Part shown: positions 43,284 to 53,032 of the stretch, in pieces
Layout of the letters: each line of letters opens with the position of its first letter
Numbering within the stretch: the stretch's first letter is position 1
DNA from: Flavobacterium humidisoli
GTDB taxonomy: Bacteria > Bacteroidota > Bacteroidia > Flavobacteriales > Flavobacteriaceae
Direction of reading: 5' to 3'
Assembly (NCBI RefSeq): GCF_023272795.1
Contig: NZ_CP096829.1
Coordinates: 1,302,001 to 1,366,000 of the forward strand
DNA: 64,000 nucleotides
Position numbers and translations under genes: made by a program
The notes under the pieces: model-generated
What the model saw: the letters and a program-made list of their open reading frames with translations, nothing else
The model's database searches: none
Told to the model about the DNA's origin: nothing

Positions 43284-43613
43284 CTAAAGAGAGAATGATT
43301 CTCCGCATCCGCAAGTTCTGCTTGCGTTCGGATTGTTGAAAACAAATCCTTTTCCGTTTAATCCGCCAGAAAATTCTAAAATTGTCCCAGCTAAATAAAG
43401 GAATGATTTTTTTTCTACAGCAATTTGTATGTCGTTGTCAACGAATATTTTGTCGTCATCTCCTTTGGTTTTGTCAAATTTTAAATCGTAAGACAAACCA
43501 GAGCATCCACCACTTTTCACGCCTACTCTTACGTAGTCGCTTGCGGCGTCAAAACCATCATCCGTCATCAGGTCGATGATTTTCTTTTTGGCAGTATCAG
43601 AAACTTTTATCAT
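43284..43613 (-). CDS. sufA: SufA/HesB-family A-type Fe-S carrier
   Basis: 109 residues from the ATG at 43613 (MIKVSDTAKKKIIDLMTD); an upstream in-frame start at 43643 adds ten non-homologous residues. The three cluster-binding Cys are present: one in VKSGGCSGLSYDLKF and two in RTCGCGESF at the C-terminus. A-type carriers receive clusters from SufBCD and pass them to target proteins. First gene of the suf cluster, 99 nt after a -7 element that likely drives the operon. Confidence 0.94.
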   Translation of the reverse strand: MIKVSDTAKKKIIDLMTDDGFDAASDYVRVGVKSGGCSGLSYDLKFDKTKGDDDKIFVDNDIQIAVEKKSFLYLAGTILEFSGGLNGKGFVFNNPNASRTCGCGESFSL

Positions 43614-43711
43614 TGTTCTTAGATGTTTGTTTTTAATGAACATTTTTTGTCTGTAATGAATTTATTACAGATTTAAAACGCTAATTTTCAATGTTAAATA
43701 GAAATTATCTG

Positions 43712-43719
43712 CAAAGATA
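43712..43719 (-). promoter_or_regulatory. -7 element (TATCTTTG) of the suf operon
   Basis: Exact TAnnTTTG match on the minus strand, 98 nt upstream of sufA, in a 319-nt gap between divergent genes. A TTA with a slightly short spacer stands where the -33 TTG would be. Confidence 0.5.
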
Positions 43720-43905
43720 CGACTTAAAAACCTTTTTCCATAACGGTTCACATTATTATAACAAATGTGAAAATAGATAATACTTATTTTGACAAAATTG
43801 GAATCAAAATCCGAAAAGGAATTGTTTTTAGAATCTTGCTGCAAATATCGCTCCTAAATGTTAAAAAACAAGTATTTCTACTGATTATAGTCCTTATTTA
43901 TTCGG

Positions 43906-43913
43906 TACTTTTG
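43906..43913 (+). promoter_or_regulatory. -7 element (TACTTTTG) of the coiled-coil protein gene
   Basis: Exact TAnnTTTG match 19 nt before the ATG at 43933. Confidence 0.45.
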
Positions 43914-43932
43914 CAGAAAATTGTGAGTAATT

Positions 43933-44847
43933 ATGAAAAAACAACACAAAAATAAGTGGCTAAACCCCTTATTGGCAGTAATTTTTGTTTTTGGATTAGG
44001 TGCTGCAGTATTGGTTTTTAGCAGTGAATCTGATAAAATTAACAAAGAAGTTAAAACTGAAGGCGATAAAGCTTTAGTAATTAATAATGAAAGAACGGAA
44101 CAGGAAAACATTTTAGATTCATTGAGTGCACTAAAAACGGCATACGATCTGGTCATTAAAGAAAATACAGCCCTGTCTAAAGAGTTGGAACTGGAACGTA
44201 AGAATGTCGAAAATTTAATGGAAATTATAAAAGTTTCGCAAAATCCGTCGGCAGATCAAATTAGAATTTATCGAAATCAGCTTTCGGGGCTAAAATCTTC
44301 ATTGGATAGTAAGGTCATAGAGATTAAGCAGCTAAAATCTCAGAATAAAAATTTATTGACTGAAATAGAAAGTCAGAATGTTGTCATGTACAAACAAAAG
44401 GCAGAGAATGACACTTTGATTTCTAAACAAGTGAAATTGGAATCGACTTTAAAAGATGCTTCAAAACTTTATTTAAGCAATTTTAAAGCAATTGCGCTTC
44501 GGGAAAAGAACTCTGGAGCAGAACTAGAAACGACAAAAGCAAAGAACACAAAGAAACTTAAAATTAGTTTTACCGTTAACGGAAATGCCGTTGCAAAGAC
44601 AGGAAAAAGAGTTTTTTATGTTCAGGTTTTAGACCAAAAGAATACAGTTTTGGGTGACAATAAGTTGATAGAATTTGGAAATGATAAAGCACTAGTTTAT
44701 AGTTTTATTGTTAGCACCGATTTTCAAGGTAAATCTCTCAATGCTTACGGAATTTTAAATGCAGATGGTTTTAAGAAAGGGACTTATTTTATAAATTATT
44801 TTGATAAGCAGGACATAATGGGTAGCACTTCTATTACATTAGAATAG
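43933..44847 (+). CDS. Membrane-anchored coiled-coil protein
   Basis: 304 residues. One N-terminal transmembrane helix (NPLLAVIFVFGLGAAVLVF, residues 11-29), then a long coiled coil from about residue 50 to 190 (LVIKENTALSKELELERKNVENLME, LKSSLDSKVIEIKQLKSQNKNLLTEIES), then a C-terminal beta domain (KLKISFTVNGNAVAKTGKRVFYVQVLD) to the end. This is a conserved kind of Bacteroidota protein without a known function. The topology puts the coiled coil and beta domain in the periplasm. Confidence 0.8.
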   Translation: MKKQHKNKWLNPLLAVIFVFGLGAAVLVFSSESDKINKEVKTEGDKALVINNERTEQENILDSLSALKTAYDLVIKENTALSKELELERKNVENLMEIIKVSQNPSADQIRIYRNQLSGLKSSLDSKVIEIKQLKSQNKNLLTEIESQNVVMYKQKAENDTLISKQVKLESTLKDASKLYLSNFKAIALREKNSGAELETTKAKNTKKLKISFTVNGNAVAKTGKRVFYVQVLDQKNTVLGDNKLIEFGNDKALVYSFIVSTDFQGKSLNAYGILNADGFKKGTYFINYFDKQDIMGSTSITLE

Positions 44848-44895
44848 TCTGAAAGTTTTTTAGCTTTAAATTTAGCAAAAGGAGTTTGAATTTTC

Positions 44896-44903
44896 TAGCT
44901 TTG
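44896..44903 (+). promoter_or_regulatory. -7 element (TAGCTTTG) of the MBL-fold hydrolase gene
   Basis: Exact TAnnTTTG match 21 nt before the ATG at 44925. Confidence 0.45.
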
Positions 44904-44924
44904 TTGTTTTAGAAAATCATTCTC

Positions 44925-45782
44925 ATGAAACTTTACCCAATAGAATCTGGAAATTTTAAGTTAGATGGAGGCGCAATGTTTGGCGTTGTTCCTAAAACGA
45001 TTTGGAATAGAACCAATCCCGCCGATAACAATAACTTAATTGATATTGCTGCACGATGTTTATTGATTGAAGACGGAAATCGTCTTATTTTAATTGACAC
45101 GGGAATGGGCGATAAGCAATCAGAAAAATTCTTTGGGTATTATTCGCTTTGGGGATCGCATTCTTTAGATAAATCCTTGGCAAAATATGGTTTCAACCGA
45201 GATGATATTACAGATGTTTTTATGACACATCTTCATTTTGATCATTGCGGAGGAAGTGTACAATGGAATGCCAATAAAACAGGTTATGAACCTGCTTTTA
45301 AAAACGCTAAATTCTGGACAAACGAATACCATTGGGAATGGGCAACAAAACCCAACGCAAGAGAAAAAGCTTCTTTCTTGTCTGAAAATATTTTGCCAAT
45401 GCAGGAAAGCGGACAATTGAATTTTATTGAAAGACCAGAATCTGATTTTGGTTTCTCAAAAGAATTAGGTTTCGATATTTACTACGTAGACGGACATACC
45501 GAAAAGCAAATGATTCCGTACATTAAATATAAAGAGAAAACCATTGTCTTTTGCGCTGATTTATTGGCTACAGCTGGACATATTCCGCTTCCGTATGTAA
45601 TGGGATATGATACAAGACCTTTACTGACAATGCCAGAGAAATCGAAGTTTTTAAACGCAGCGGCAGATCAGAATCATTATTTGTTTTTAGAACATGATGC
45701 TCACAATCAAATTATAACTGTGGAACACACCGAAAAAGGTGTTCGATTAAAAGATGTTTTTACTTGCGAAGAGATTCTTTAG
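44925..45782 (+). CDS. MBL-fold metallo-hydrolase (AHL-lactonase-like family)
   Basis: 285 residues, cytoplasmic. Zinc ligands: HLHFDHCGG (HxHxDH, about residues 104-109), a later His in YYVDGHTEKQMIP, Asp in IVFCADLLATAGHIP, and His in LFLEHDAHN. The order and the N-terminal LIDTGMGDK fit the metallo-beta-lactamase superfamily branch that includes N-acyl-homoserine lactonases, but the fine substrate cannot be told. Monocistronic, followed by a bidirectional terminator facing the LRR gene. Confidence 0.88.
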   Translation: MKLYPIESGNFKLDGGAMFGVVPKTIWNRTNPADNNNLIDIAARCLLIEDGNRLILIDTGMGDKQSEKFFGYYSLWGSHSLDKSLAKYGFNRDDITDVFMTHLHFDHCGGSVQWNANKTGYEPAFKNAKFWTNEYHWEWATKPNAREKASFLSENILPMQESGQLNFIERPESDFGFSKELGFDIYYVDGHTEKQMIPYIKYKEKTIVFCADLLATAGHIPLPYVMGYDTRPLLTMPEKSKFLNAAADQNHYLFLEHDAHNQIITVEHTEKGVRLKDVFTCEEIL

Positions 45783-45801
45783 AAGAAATTTTAAGATATA
45801 A

Positions 45802-45839
45802 AAAAATCCCATTTTCAACAGAATGAAAATGGGATTTTG
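45802..45839. terminator. Bidirectional terminator between the MBL gene and the LRR cluster
   Basis: 15-bp stem AAAATCCCATTTTCA / TGAAAATGGGATTTT with a 6-nt loop, tail-to-tail. A near-identical hairpin stands at 49380-49415. Confidence 0.8.
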
Positions 45840-45856
45840 TTATTAAGAGGTGATGA

Positions 45857-48800
45857 TTATTCTACGATAACTTTTTTAGCAGAAGCGGCATCTCCATTAA
45901 TTAAATACACATAATAAATTCCTCTAGGCAAGCCAGATAAGTCGATCGTATTATCTGTTTTTGCATTGTTTAAAGTAAAAGATTTTACTAATTGCCCTAA
46001 AGAATTATAAACTGTTGCTTTGTCTAAAGCGATATTCTTAATGTTTAGTTCTCCTTTTGTTGGGTTTGGATATATTGTAGCTCTAGAGAATACTAAATCG
46101 CCAATACCTAATGATTTACATGATGATGAGTAGGCTGCTGTAGCATCTTTTATGCCAGCCCAATTTTCATTAGAATAAGCAACATCATCAACTTGAATAC
46201 AACTCAATTTGCTGTTTCTTAAGAAGCTGGTTGTATCAACATATCCTGCTTTTTTACCAGTTTGAGAAGGCAGAATAAAATTTTTATTGTTCCCATTTTG
46301 AACATTTAATGATGTTAAAGGATTGTTTTCAACGAAAATAAGTTCTAAAAGAGGGTTGTGAGAAAGATCTAAAGTCGTCAATTGATTATTGCCTAGATTA
46401 AGATATTTTAAAAGAGGATTTTGACTAAGATTAATCTCTTTAATTTTGTTGTCATTAAGATACAGCCAGACCAATTTTGGATTTGATATTACGTCAATCT
46501 CAGAAATATTAGTATAGATGCAGTTTAGTTGATTCAAGTTAGAGAGATTGGATACATCTAAAACCGTTAAATTATTATTGCCACAATAAATACTTTCTAA
46601 TTCAGGATTTGCTGAAAAGTCTATACTCGTTAAGAGATTTTGATCTGCTACTAAGTAGTGTAAATTTGTGTTTTGCGATAAATCAATTGAAGTAATCTGA
46701 TTTTTGCTAAATGTTAGGTTGAACATGTCCTTGTTTTCAGTAACATCAAGACTTGTTAATTGATTCTCAAATAAGTTCAAAGCTCTTAAGGCTTTATTAT
46801 GTTTTACATTGATGTTTCTAATGTTATTATAATTACAATTTAGATACATTAGTGCTTTAAAATCTTCGATTCCTGTTAAATCACTTATGTTTAAACTTTC
46901 TAAATTTAATGAAGTTACTTCAACAATGCTTTCTGTTTTAACTTTACCATTTTTACCATCGGTATCAATTTCTAGAGCAATTAACGCATCCTCAAAATTA
47001 GAATCTGGGATTAAAGTGTATTGTGTACAATCTTCATTATAATTTGAAGAAGCATCTTTAAGAGTGGCCCAATTGTCATTTGAATAAATAACATTGTCAA
47101 CTTCGATACAGCTTAAGCTGGGATTTGAAGTAAAATTAGAATTTAGACTGAAATTGGTATTGTTTCCGTTCTTTAAACACAAACTTTCTAAAGAGTTAGA
47201 ACTACAATCTACAAGCGTTAACGCTTTATTTTGAGAAAGATCTAATGTTGTTAATAAATTTTCAGAACACTCTAAAGTATTTAAACTGGTAAAGCCCTGA
47301 ATTCCAGTTAAGTTTTTTATAGAACTAGAAGAAACATCTAAGGAAGTTATACCCGAAATACTGCTGTTTAAAACAGATCCGTTTTTACCGTCAGTATCAA
47401 TTGAAAGTGCAATTAATTTATCTTCAAAAGCAGGATCTGGTATTGCGGTAACTTGAGAACAGTCAAAAGCCGAATATGAGCTGTTGATTCTTTAAACGTA
47501 GACCATTTTTCATTAGAATAAATAGCATTGTCTACTATAATACAAGTAAGTGCTCGATTGGAAGTAAAATTAATAGAACTGATATGTGGGTAAAATCTGG
47601 AGTTGTTTGTGTTTTTTAAATTCACGATAGTAAGAAATTTATTATCTGAGCAATCTAAGGAATTAAGAAGAGTGTTTTTAGAAAGATCCAAACTTGTCAG
47701 TAAATTGGATTTACACCAAAGAGTACTTAATTTTTTATTATTTGACACATCAATGTTTTTCAGTTCATTTGAACTACAAAAAAGATCTATTAAATTATTA
47801 TTTTGTGATATGTCTAAAATTGTTAGCTTATTACCAGTGATGCTTAAATTTGAAAGCTCGAGATTATTTGAAATATCTAGTGTTGTCAAATTATTAAATC
47901 CAGCGTCAATGTAAGTTAATGCCAAGTTTTGTGAAAGGTTTGCAGTAGTTACTTTGTTAGACATAAAATCTAAAGACTTAAGAGATTTGAAATCTTGAAT
48001 ACCAGTTAAATTGGTAATTTTATCATTACTATTTCTAGAATTAACATCTAAAACTTCGATAGTATCAATTTTTGAAGTTAATACTTTTCCATCTGGGACT
48101 CCAGAATCTAAACCTAAAGCAATTAGTTTATTTTCGAAATTAACATCTGGAATTAATGTGAATCTTTCACAAGAAGTACTAAATGTAGCAGTTGCATCTT
48201 TTTTATCTGCCCATGTTGTATTAGAATAGGTTGCTTCATCAACCATAATACAAGTTAATTTTGGGTTATTGATAAAGGTTGTATATAAAAGCTGGAAATT
48301 ATTGTTATTTCCGTTTTTTAAATTTAGGAACTTTAAGTCATTATCATTGCAGGATATTTCGATAATTTTTGGGTTTTTGGAAATATCTAAATCTGTAATC
48401 TTATTGAAATGACAGTTTAATATGTACAGTTCTGGATTATGCCATACATTAATGCTTGCCAGTTCATTATAATGACACATCAGCTGTTCTAATAGAGTGT
48501 TTTTAGAGACATCTAAACTTTTGATTTTATTTTGGTGACAAATTAACGAAAATAACTTTTTATTGTTTGTTACATTTAAACTTGTAAGTTCATTAATTCC
48601 ACAATTTAAATCTGTCAACTCTAGATTTTTGTCGATGTTTAAACTTGTCAATTTATTGCTTCCGCACCATAAACTTATCAAAGTAAGGTTTTTATCAACA
48701 TTCAAAGCCGTTAACTGATTTCCTCCACAGCTTATAAAATTTAATGCTAAATTATTATCTGTATTTAAAGAAGTAAGTTTATTACTCTTAGCGTTTATTG

Positions 48801-49287
48801 AAATTAATAATGTATTTGCAGTTATATTTAAATTGGTTAATACATTTGATGAACAATTTAATATAGTCAAATTAGTGTTTTTAGAAATATCTAATGCCGG
48901 TAGTTTGTTTTTCTGACAATCTAAATTTTCTAATGCTGTATTTGTACTTAAATCTAATGTTGTTAGTTGATTATTGCCAAGATCTAAATAATTTAATTTT
49001 GTGTTTTTTGAAAGATTGACACTTGTTAGAGAATTTTGATTTGCAATTAAAGATTGTAAAGAAGTAAAGGCTTCAATTCCCGTTAAATCTGAAATAGAAC
49101 TTCTTGAAACATCCAAACGAGTTACTGATGAAATGCTTGATGTTAAAACTTGTCCGTCTACAGTGCCAGAATCGATACCCAAGTCAATCAGTTTGTTTTC
49201 AAAATTTACATCTGGAATAGATGTGTATTGCTGCGCATAAATTGAAAAATTTGCTAAAAATAGCAATAAAAGTAGTTTTGATTTCAT
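45857..49287 (-). pseudogene. Secreted leucine-rich-repeat T9SS protein, broken by a one-base frameshift
   Basis: On the minus strand one gene starts at 49287 (signal peptide MKSKLLLLLFLANFSIYAQQ) and is in frame to codon GCT at 47481-47479. After it the frame must jump: reading CA-TAT-TCG gives an off-frame tail (HIRLLTVL..) that stops at 47413, whereas reading TAT-TCG-GCT onwards continues the repeats (YSAFDCSQVTAIPDPAFEDKL) to 45857. I checked all 99 codons to the next frame's start: no stop. One base is missing near 47478 (expected A-A-Y, as in the homologous block TAAYSSSC). Restored length is about 1,143 residues: three blocks, each with SIPDVNFENKLI-type heads followed by 21-residue Asn-rich LRRs (LNCSxNxLTxLDVSxN), then a type A sorting domain (IYPNPTKGELNIKN ... 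SAKKVIVE). Confidence 0.85.
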
Positions 49288-49379
49288 AGGCTAAAAAGTT
49301 GTAAATATGAGCGAGACAATAATACAATATTAGTACTATTGTTTTTTACGGAAAGACGTATTAAAAACAGTATTTATAA

Positions 49380-49417
49380 AAAATCCCATTTTCAACTAAA
49401 TGAAAATGGGATTTTTT
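49380..49417. terminator. Terminator after the FnIII-like lipoprotein gene
   Basis: 15-bp stem AAAATCCCATTTTCA / TGAAAATGGGATTTT followed or preceded by A/T runs; same arms as the hairpin at 45802-45839, with two loop differences. Confidence 0.8.
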
Positions 49418-49444
49418 GATTTAACTAATTGTAATTTTCTAAGC

Positions 49445-50152
49445 TTAGTTTGTTTTGAATTTCCAAACCTGACCTATGGTTTCACCACCTTTATTGTCTT
49501 TTACAACAATTTTCCAATAATACTGTGTAGTTGGTTGTAGCGTAACATCAAACGATTTTGAACTTGTATTCTCGCTTACTTTTGCTGTTGGCGGATTTGC
49601 AGTTCCAAAATAGACATCATAAGTTAGAGCATCAGAAGCATCAACATCTGATGCATTCCATTGCAAACTTGCAGTTGTTGCGCTCAAAGCAGCATTGATT
49701 GTTGGAGCAATCAATTCTGGCGAAAAAGGCAAATGATTCACCACAGCTGCTCCCGCAGTATAAAACTTAAAGGTTGAAGAATAAGCACTTGACAATCCTT
49801 TCGCGTCTGTAGCTTTTACTCTCCAGTAATAAGCAGTGTTTTTTTCTAATGCTAAAGCGCTTGTAGAAAGAGATGAATTATCTAGCGTACTTACAATTTG
49901 AGAAAATGCATTATCTTTTGCAATTTGAATTTGATAAACAATTGCATCTTTTTGCTCATCGGTTGAAGCGTTCCACTGAAAAGAAACATTGTTGTCTAGG
50001 CATAATTTATTGTCTGCCGGAATCGTTAACACTGGTACAGAAGGAGCTGTATTCTCTGCTGGTGGATTAACAGGATCGTCTCCACCTCCACCTCCACCTC
50101 CGCAGGCTGCAAATATTAAACAGATTATGGATAAATATATAGAATTCTTCAT
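49445..50152 (-). CDS. Lipoprotein with two fibronectin-III-like domains
   Basis: 235 residues. Signal with lipobox IFAAC (Cys17), followed directly by seven Gly and Asp-Asp, a linker often seen in surface lipoproteins of this group. Two FnIII/Ig-like repeats follow (VPVLTIPADNKLCLDNNVSFQWNAS..AYYWRVKATDAKG and PELIAPTINAAL..YYWKIVVKDNKGG), each with the YYW-K strand. Its 3' end is 28 nt before the hairpin at 49380 and it starts 4 nt after the stop of the LRR protein gene, so the two form an operon. Likely surface exposed, perhaps binding the LRR protein or a polymer. Confidence 0.85.
   Translation of the reverse strand: MKNSIYLSIICLIFAACGGGGGGGDDPVNPPAENTAPSVPVLTIPADNKLCLDNNVSFQWNASTDEQKDAIVYQIQIAKDNAFSQIVSTLDNSSLSTSALALEKNTAYYWRVKATDAKGLSSAYSSTFKFYTAGAAVVNHLPFSPELIAPTINAALSATTASLQWNASDVDASDALTYDVYFGTANPPTAKVSENTSSKSFDVTLQPTTQYYWKIVVKDNKGGETIGQVWKFKTN
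50081..50101 (-). repeat. Hexamer microsatellite (GGAGGT)3.5 coding for the poly-Gly linker
   Basis: Seven consecutive Gly codons alternate GGA and GGT, giving a 6-bp tandem repeat of 3.5 units right after the lipidated Cys. Slippage would change linker length without a frameshift. Confidence 0.7.
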
Positions 50153-50156
50153 TTTT

Positions 50157-52739
50157 TTATTTTTTTATAATTTTAATGTACTCTGGAGTTTCTAAATTGA
50201 TTTTAGCTGCATAAATTCCTGAAGGTAATTTTTCAAGATTTAAAAGGGCTTTTCCATTTTCAATATTATAAGTTCCGTGAGAAACCAATTGTCCGCCAAA
50301 ATTGTATAAATCAATAGTAACTTCGGTTTTAGCAGATGGAATTTCAATTTCTATAACGCCAGAAGTAGGGTTCGGATAGGCCGAAAGTATTGTCCCTAAT
50401 TCATAAGAAGTAACTTTTTTAGCAAAAACACCTTCACAAGCTTTTGCAGTTGCGACTTCAACTAATCCGGCTTTATTTAAGGCAACCGTAAAGCTTTTAT
50501 CTGTTGTTTGAAATTGTTCTGTACCATCAACAAATACTGTGAAAGGGGCTGTCCCTTCGGTAATTTCAACGTTTACATTCTTAGCGCTTACATCAGATTT
50601 TCCTGTTGTAGTTGCCGCTTTTGGAATAGTTACATTAAAGTTTTGTTCAAAAAGTTCGTTCGGAATAGTAATTGAAATAGTGTAGTTTCCAGGAGCTAAA
50701 TTTGAATAGTTTAAAGAGTTGTTTGTAAATGGCAATACTTTATCATTAATTTTCGCCTGATAAGCAAAAGTCTCTTTTGCAGTGATACTTATCGCTCCAT
50801 TATTTTCTCCTTGACATGATTCTCCTTTTGTTTCAACATTAAAATTATTAGGAAGAAGCGTAAGAGGTCCAGCACAGTCTTCAGAAAATCTAACATTAGG
50901 ATCTGCATAATAAGACCACATTGTTTTAGCATACGTTGCATCAGTAACCTGAATACATTTTAAATCAGGATTGTTTTTATAATTAGGAACGTCTAAGTTG
51001 ATGGAAAAATTCTTTAGACCATTTTGTAAATTTAAACTTGTAAGCTTGTTATTGTTACAATTTACATAACTCACCTTTTTATTTTGTGAGATATCAAAAG
51101 TCGTTAATTGATTATTATAAAAATCCACATATTGTAGCTCAGGATTATTTACGACGTTTAAAACTTTAAGTTTATTGTTCGAAACTAATAAATATGATAA
51201 TAAAAGATTTTTTGTTACATCTATTTCAGTAATTTGATTTTCATATAAATAAGCGTCTGTTAGTTTTGAATTTTTAGATAAATTAATATATGTCAAATTA
51301 TTTTTGCTAGCCGTCAATTTTATTAATTCAGGTAAGAACGTAACATCTAATTCATTTAATTGAAGGGAAGTACAGTCTAATTCTTTAAGTTTTAGATTTT
51401 TTGAAATATCAAATCCTGCAATTGTATTATAACCACATGAAAGAGAGGTTAGATTGATATTTTGGGTAACATTTAGACTAGTTAATTTGTTGTTTGAGCA
51501 TTTGAATTCTGATAGCTTAATTGATGAAGTTACATCTATATCAGTCAGTAAATTATTGCTGCAATTAAAGTAAACCAAATTTGGTTTATTGGTAGTGTTT
51601 AATACGGACAGCTTGTTGTTTTCAACATACAGCTGTACTAACTCACTTTGATTAGAAAGATCCAAACTGCTTAATTCGTTGTCGCTACAAGCTAATAAAC
51701 CTAACTTGCTGTTTGTTACATCTAGACTTTTTATTTTATTACTTCTGCAGCTAACTTGATATAGTTTTTTATTATTAGAAATATTAAATTCTGTCAAGTA
51801 ATTACGAGATACATCGATAGAAGATAGCTCTGTATTATTTGAAATGTCTACAGATGTTAATTTGTTAGAAGCGCAATATAAGTTAACCAACTTTGTGTTT
51901 TTGCTAACATCTAAACTAGTTAGTTGATTACCATCACAATATAATTGTGTCAATGCGGTGTTTTTAGAAACATCAAGTTTAGTTATTTTTCCGCAGCCAC
52001 CACCGCTACTAGACACACAACCGTTTCTGCAGTCTAATACTTCCAATGCAGTAAAGTCTTCAATACCACTTAAATCAGCAACTAAGGTTGGGTCAAGAGT
52101 CAATGATTTAACCGTTTTAATATTAGATGTCAATACTTGTCCATCTGTTGCCCCGCTATCAAGACCTAAAGCGATCAATTTTTTTTCGAATTCAACATCA
52201 GGAATCTTAGTGTATTGAAGAGAAATTTCATTAATATCTACCACAGAAACATTATCAATCAAAATTTCAGAATTTAGACCTCCATAAGTCCAAATATCAA
52301 CTTCAATATTTTCAGAAACAGTTGGAGTATATTCAAATTCTAGTTTTCTCCATTCTGTAGTAGAGAAAGTTACATCTGATTTTTTGATTAATTCTGCCTT
52401 AAAAGTGTCTGGTTTATGATATAAACTGAAATCAATAGAAGAAAAATTGCCTTTTGAAAGTCTGTGGTATAATGTAACTCTATATGTCTTACCAGCAGTT
52501 ACAGGAAAATAGTCCGTATTAATGAAGTTAAATGTTCCACTGGCAACCATCATATTGATACTTGATGAACCATTTTGAGCTGCAGCGCTTTTAGAAACAT
52601 AACCGCTAAAATATTGATACCAGTTGTCTGGTTTAGAGGACACAGACCAAGTCTCAAAACTTCCGTTTGGGACTAAGTTGGTTTGCGCATAAAAAGAAAA
52701 ACTTGCCAATAATAGCAACAAGAGTAGTTTTGTTTTCAT
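50157..52739 (-). CDS. Secreted leucine-rich-repeat T9SS protein with N-terminal carbohydrate-binding-like domain
   Basis: 860 residues. Signal peptide (MKTKLLLLLLLASFSFYAQ); residues about 21-165 resemble a CBM4/9-type jelly roll (NLVPNGSFETWSVSSKPDNW, then ILIDNVSVVDI); then a SIPDVEFEKKLIALGLDSG head and about 18 Asn-rich 21-residue LRRs (LYCDGNQLTSLDVSKNTKLV); a Pro/Thr-poor Ig-like module; and a C-terminal type A sorting domain (LSAYPNPTSGVIEIEIPSAK ... TPEYIKIIKK). It is the intact paralogue of the broken neighbour and should be exported by T9SS to the cell surface. Possible adhesin or polymer-binding protein. Confidence 0.9.
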   Translation of the reverse strand: MKTKLLLLLLLASFSFYAQTNLVPNGSFETWSVSSKPDNWYQYFSGYVSKSAAAQNGSSSINMMVASGTFNFINTDYFPVTAGKTYRVTLYHRLSKGNFSSIDFSLYHKPDTFKAELIKKSDVTFSTTEWRKLEFEYTPTVSENIEVDIWTYGGLNSEILIDNVSVVDINEISLQYTKIPDVEFEKKLIALGLDSGATDGQVLTSNIKTVKSLTLDPTLVADLSGIEDFTALEVLDCRNGCVSSSGGGCGKITKLDVSKNTALTQLYCDGNQLTSLDVSKNTKLVNLYCASNKLTSVDISNNTELSSIDVSRNYLTEFNISNNKKLYQVSCRSNKIKSLDVTNSKLGLLACSDNELSSLDLSNQSELVQLYVENNKLSVLNTTNKPNLVYFNCSNNLLTDIDVTSSIKLSEFKCSNNKLTSLNVTQNINLTSLSCGYNTIAGFDISKNLKLKELDCTSLQLNELDVTFLPELIKLTASKNNLTYINLSKNSKLTDAYLYENQITEIDVTKNLLLSYLLVSNNKLKVLNVVNNPELQYVDFYNNQLTTFDISQNKKVSYVNCNNNKLTSLNLQNGLKNFSINLDVPNYKNNPDLKCIQVTDATYAKTMWSYYADPNVRFSEDCAGPLTLLPNNFNVETKGESCQGENNGAISITAKETFAYQAKINDKVLPFTNNSLNYSNLAPGNYTISITIPNELFEQNFNVTIPKAATTTGKSDVSAKNVNVEITEGTAPFTVFVDGTEQFQTTDKSFTVALNKAGLVEVATAKACEGVFAKKVTSYELGTILSAYPNPTSGVIEIEIPSAKTEVTIDLYNFGGQLVSHGTYNIENGKALLNLEKLPSGIYAAKINLETPEYIKIIKK

Positions 52740-53032
52740 AGAATAAGTTTACGATTAGGTCGCGCAAGTATAGAGCAATAAAATGGATAATCTTTACGGG
52801 AAACCACAAAACTATATTATTTGTTAATTTTTTTACATTTCAAAAACTCCTTAGTATATTTTTAATGTTGCAGAATTATATTTATAATGATTTGAGTGGT
52901 AAATGTTTGAGGATATTATAGTTTTGAGTATTTTTCGTCAAAATTTCATAACACATTGTTAACAGTTAGCATTTTGTAACAAAAAAGCATAATTTAGACC
53001 CATCTTTTAACTTTACAATTAATTATAGATAC

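Noticed and set aside
43767..43955. 62-residue plus-strand frame upstream of the coiled-coil gene
   Set aside because: Non-ATG start, hydrophobic AT-rich translation, overlaps the promoter and start of the real gene.
45857..47182. Independent LRR gene starting at 47182
   Set aside because: The start would be a TTG inside a repeat with no signal peptide; the frame is open upstream to the frameshift near 47478.
49989..50195. Plus-strand frame with poly-Pro (from the Gly repeat)
   Set aside because: Antisense reading of the poly-Gly codons of the lipoprotein; no start context.
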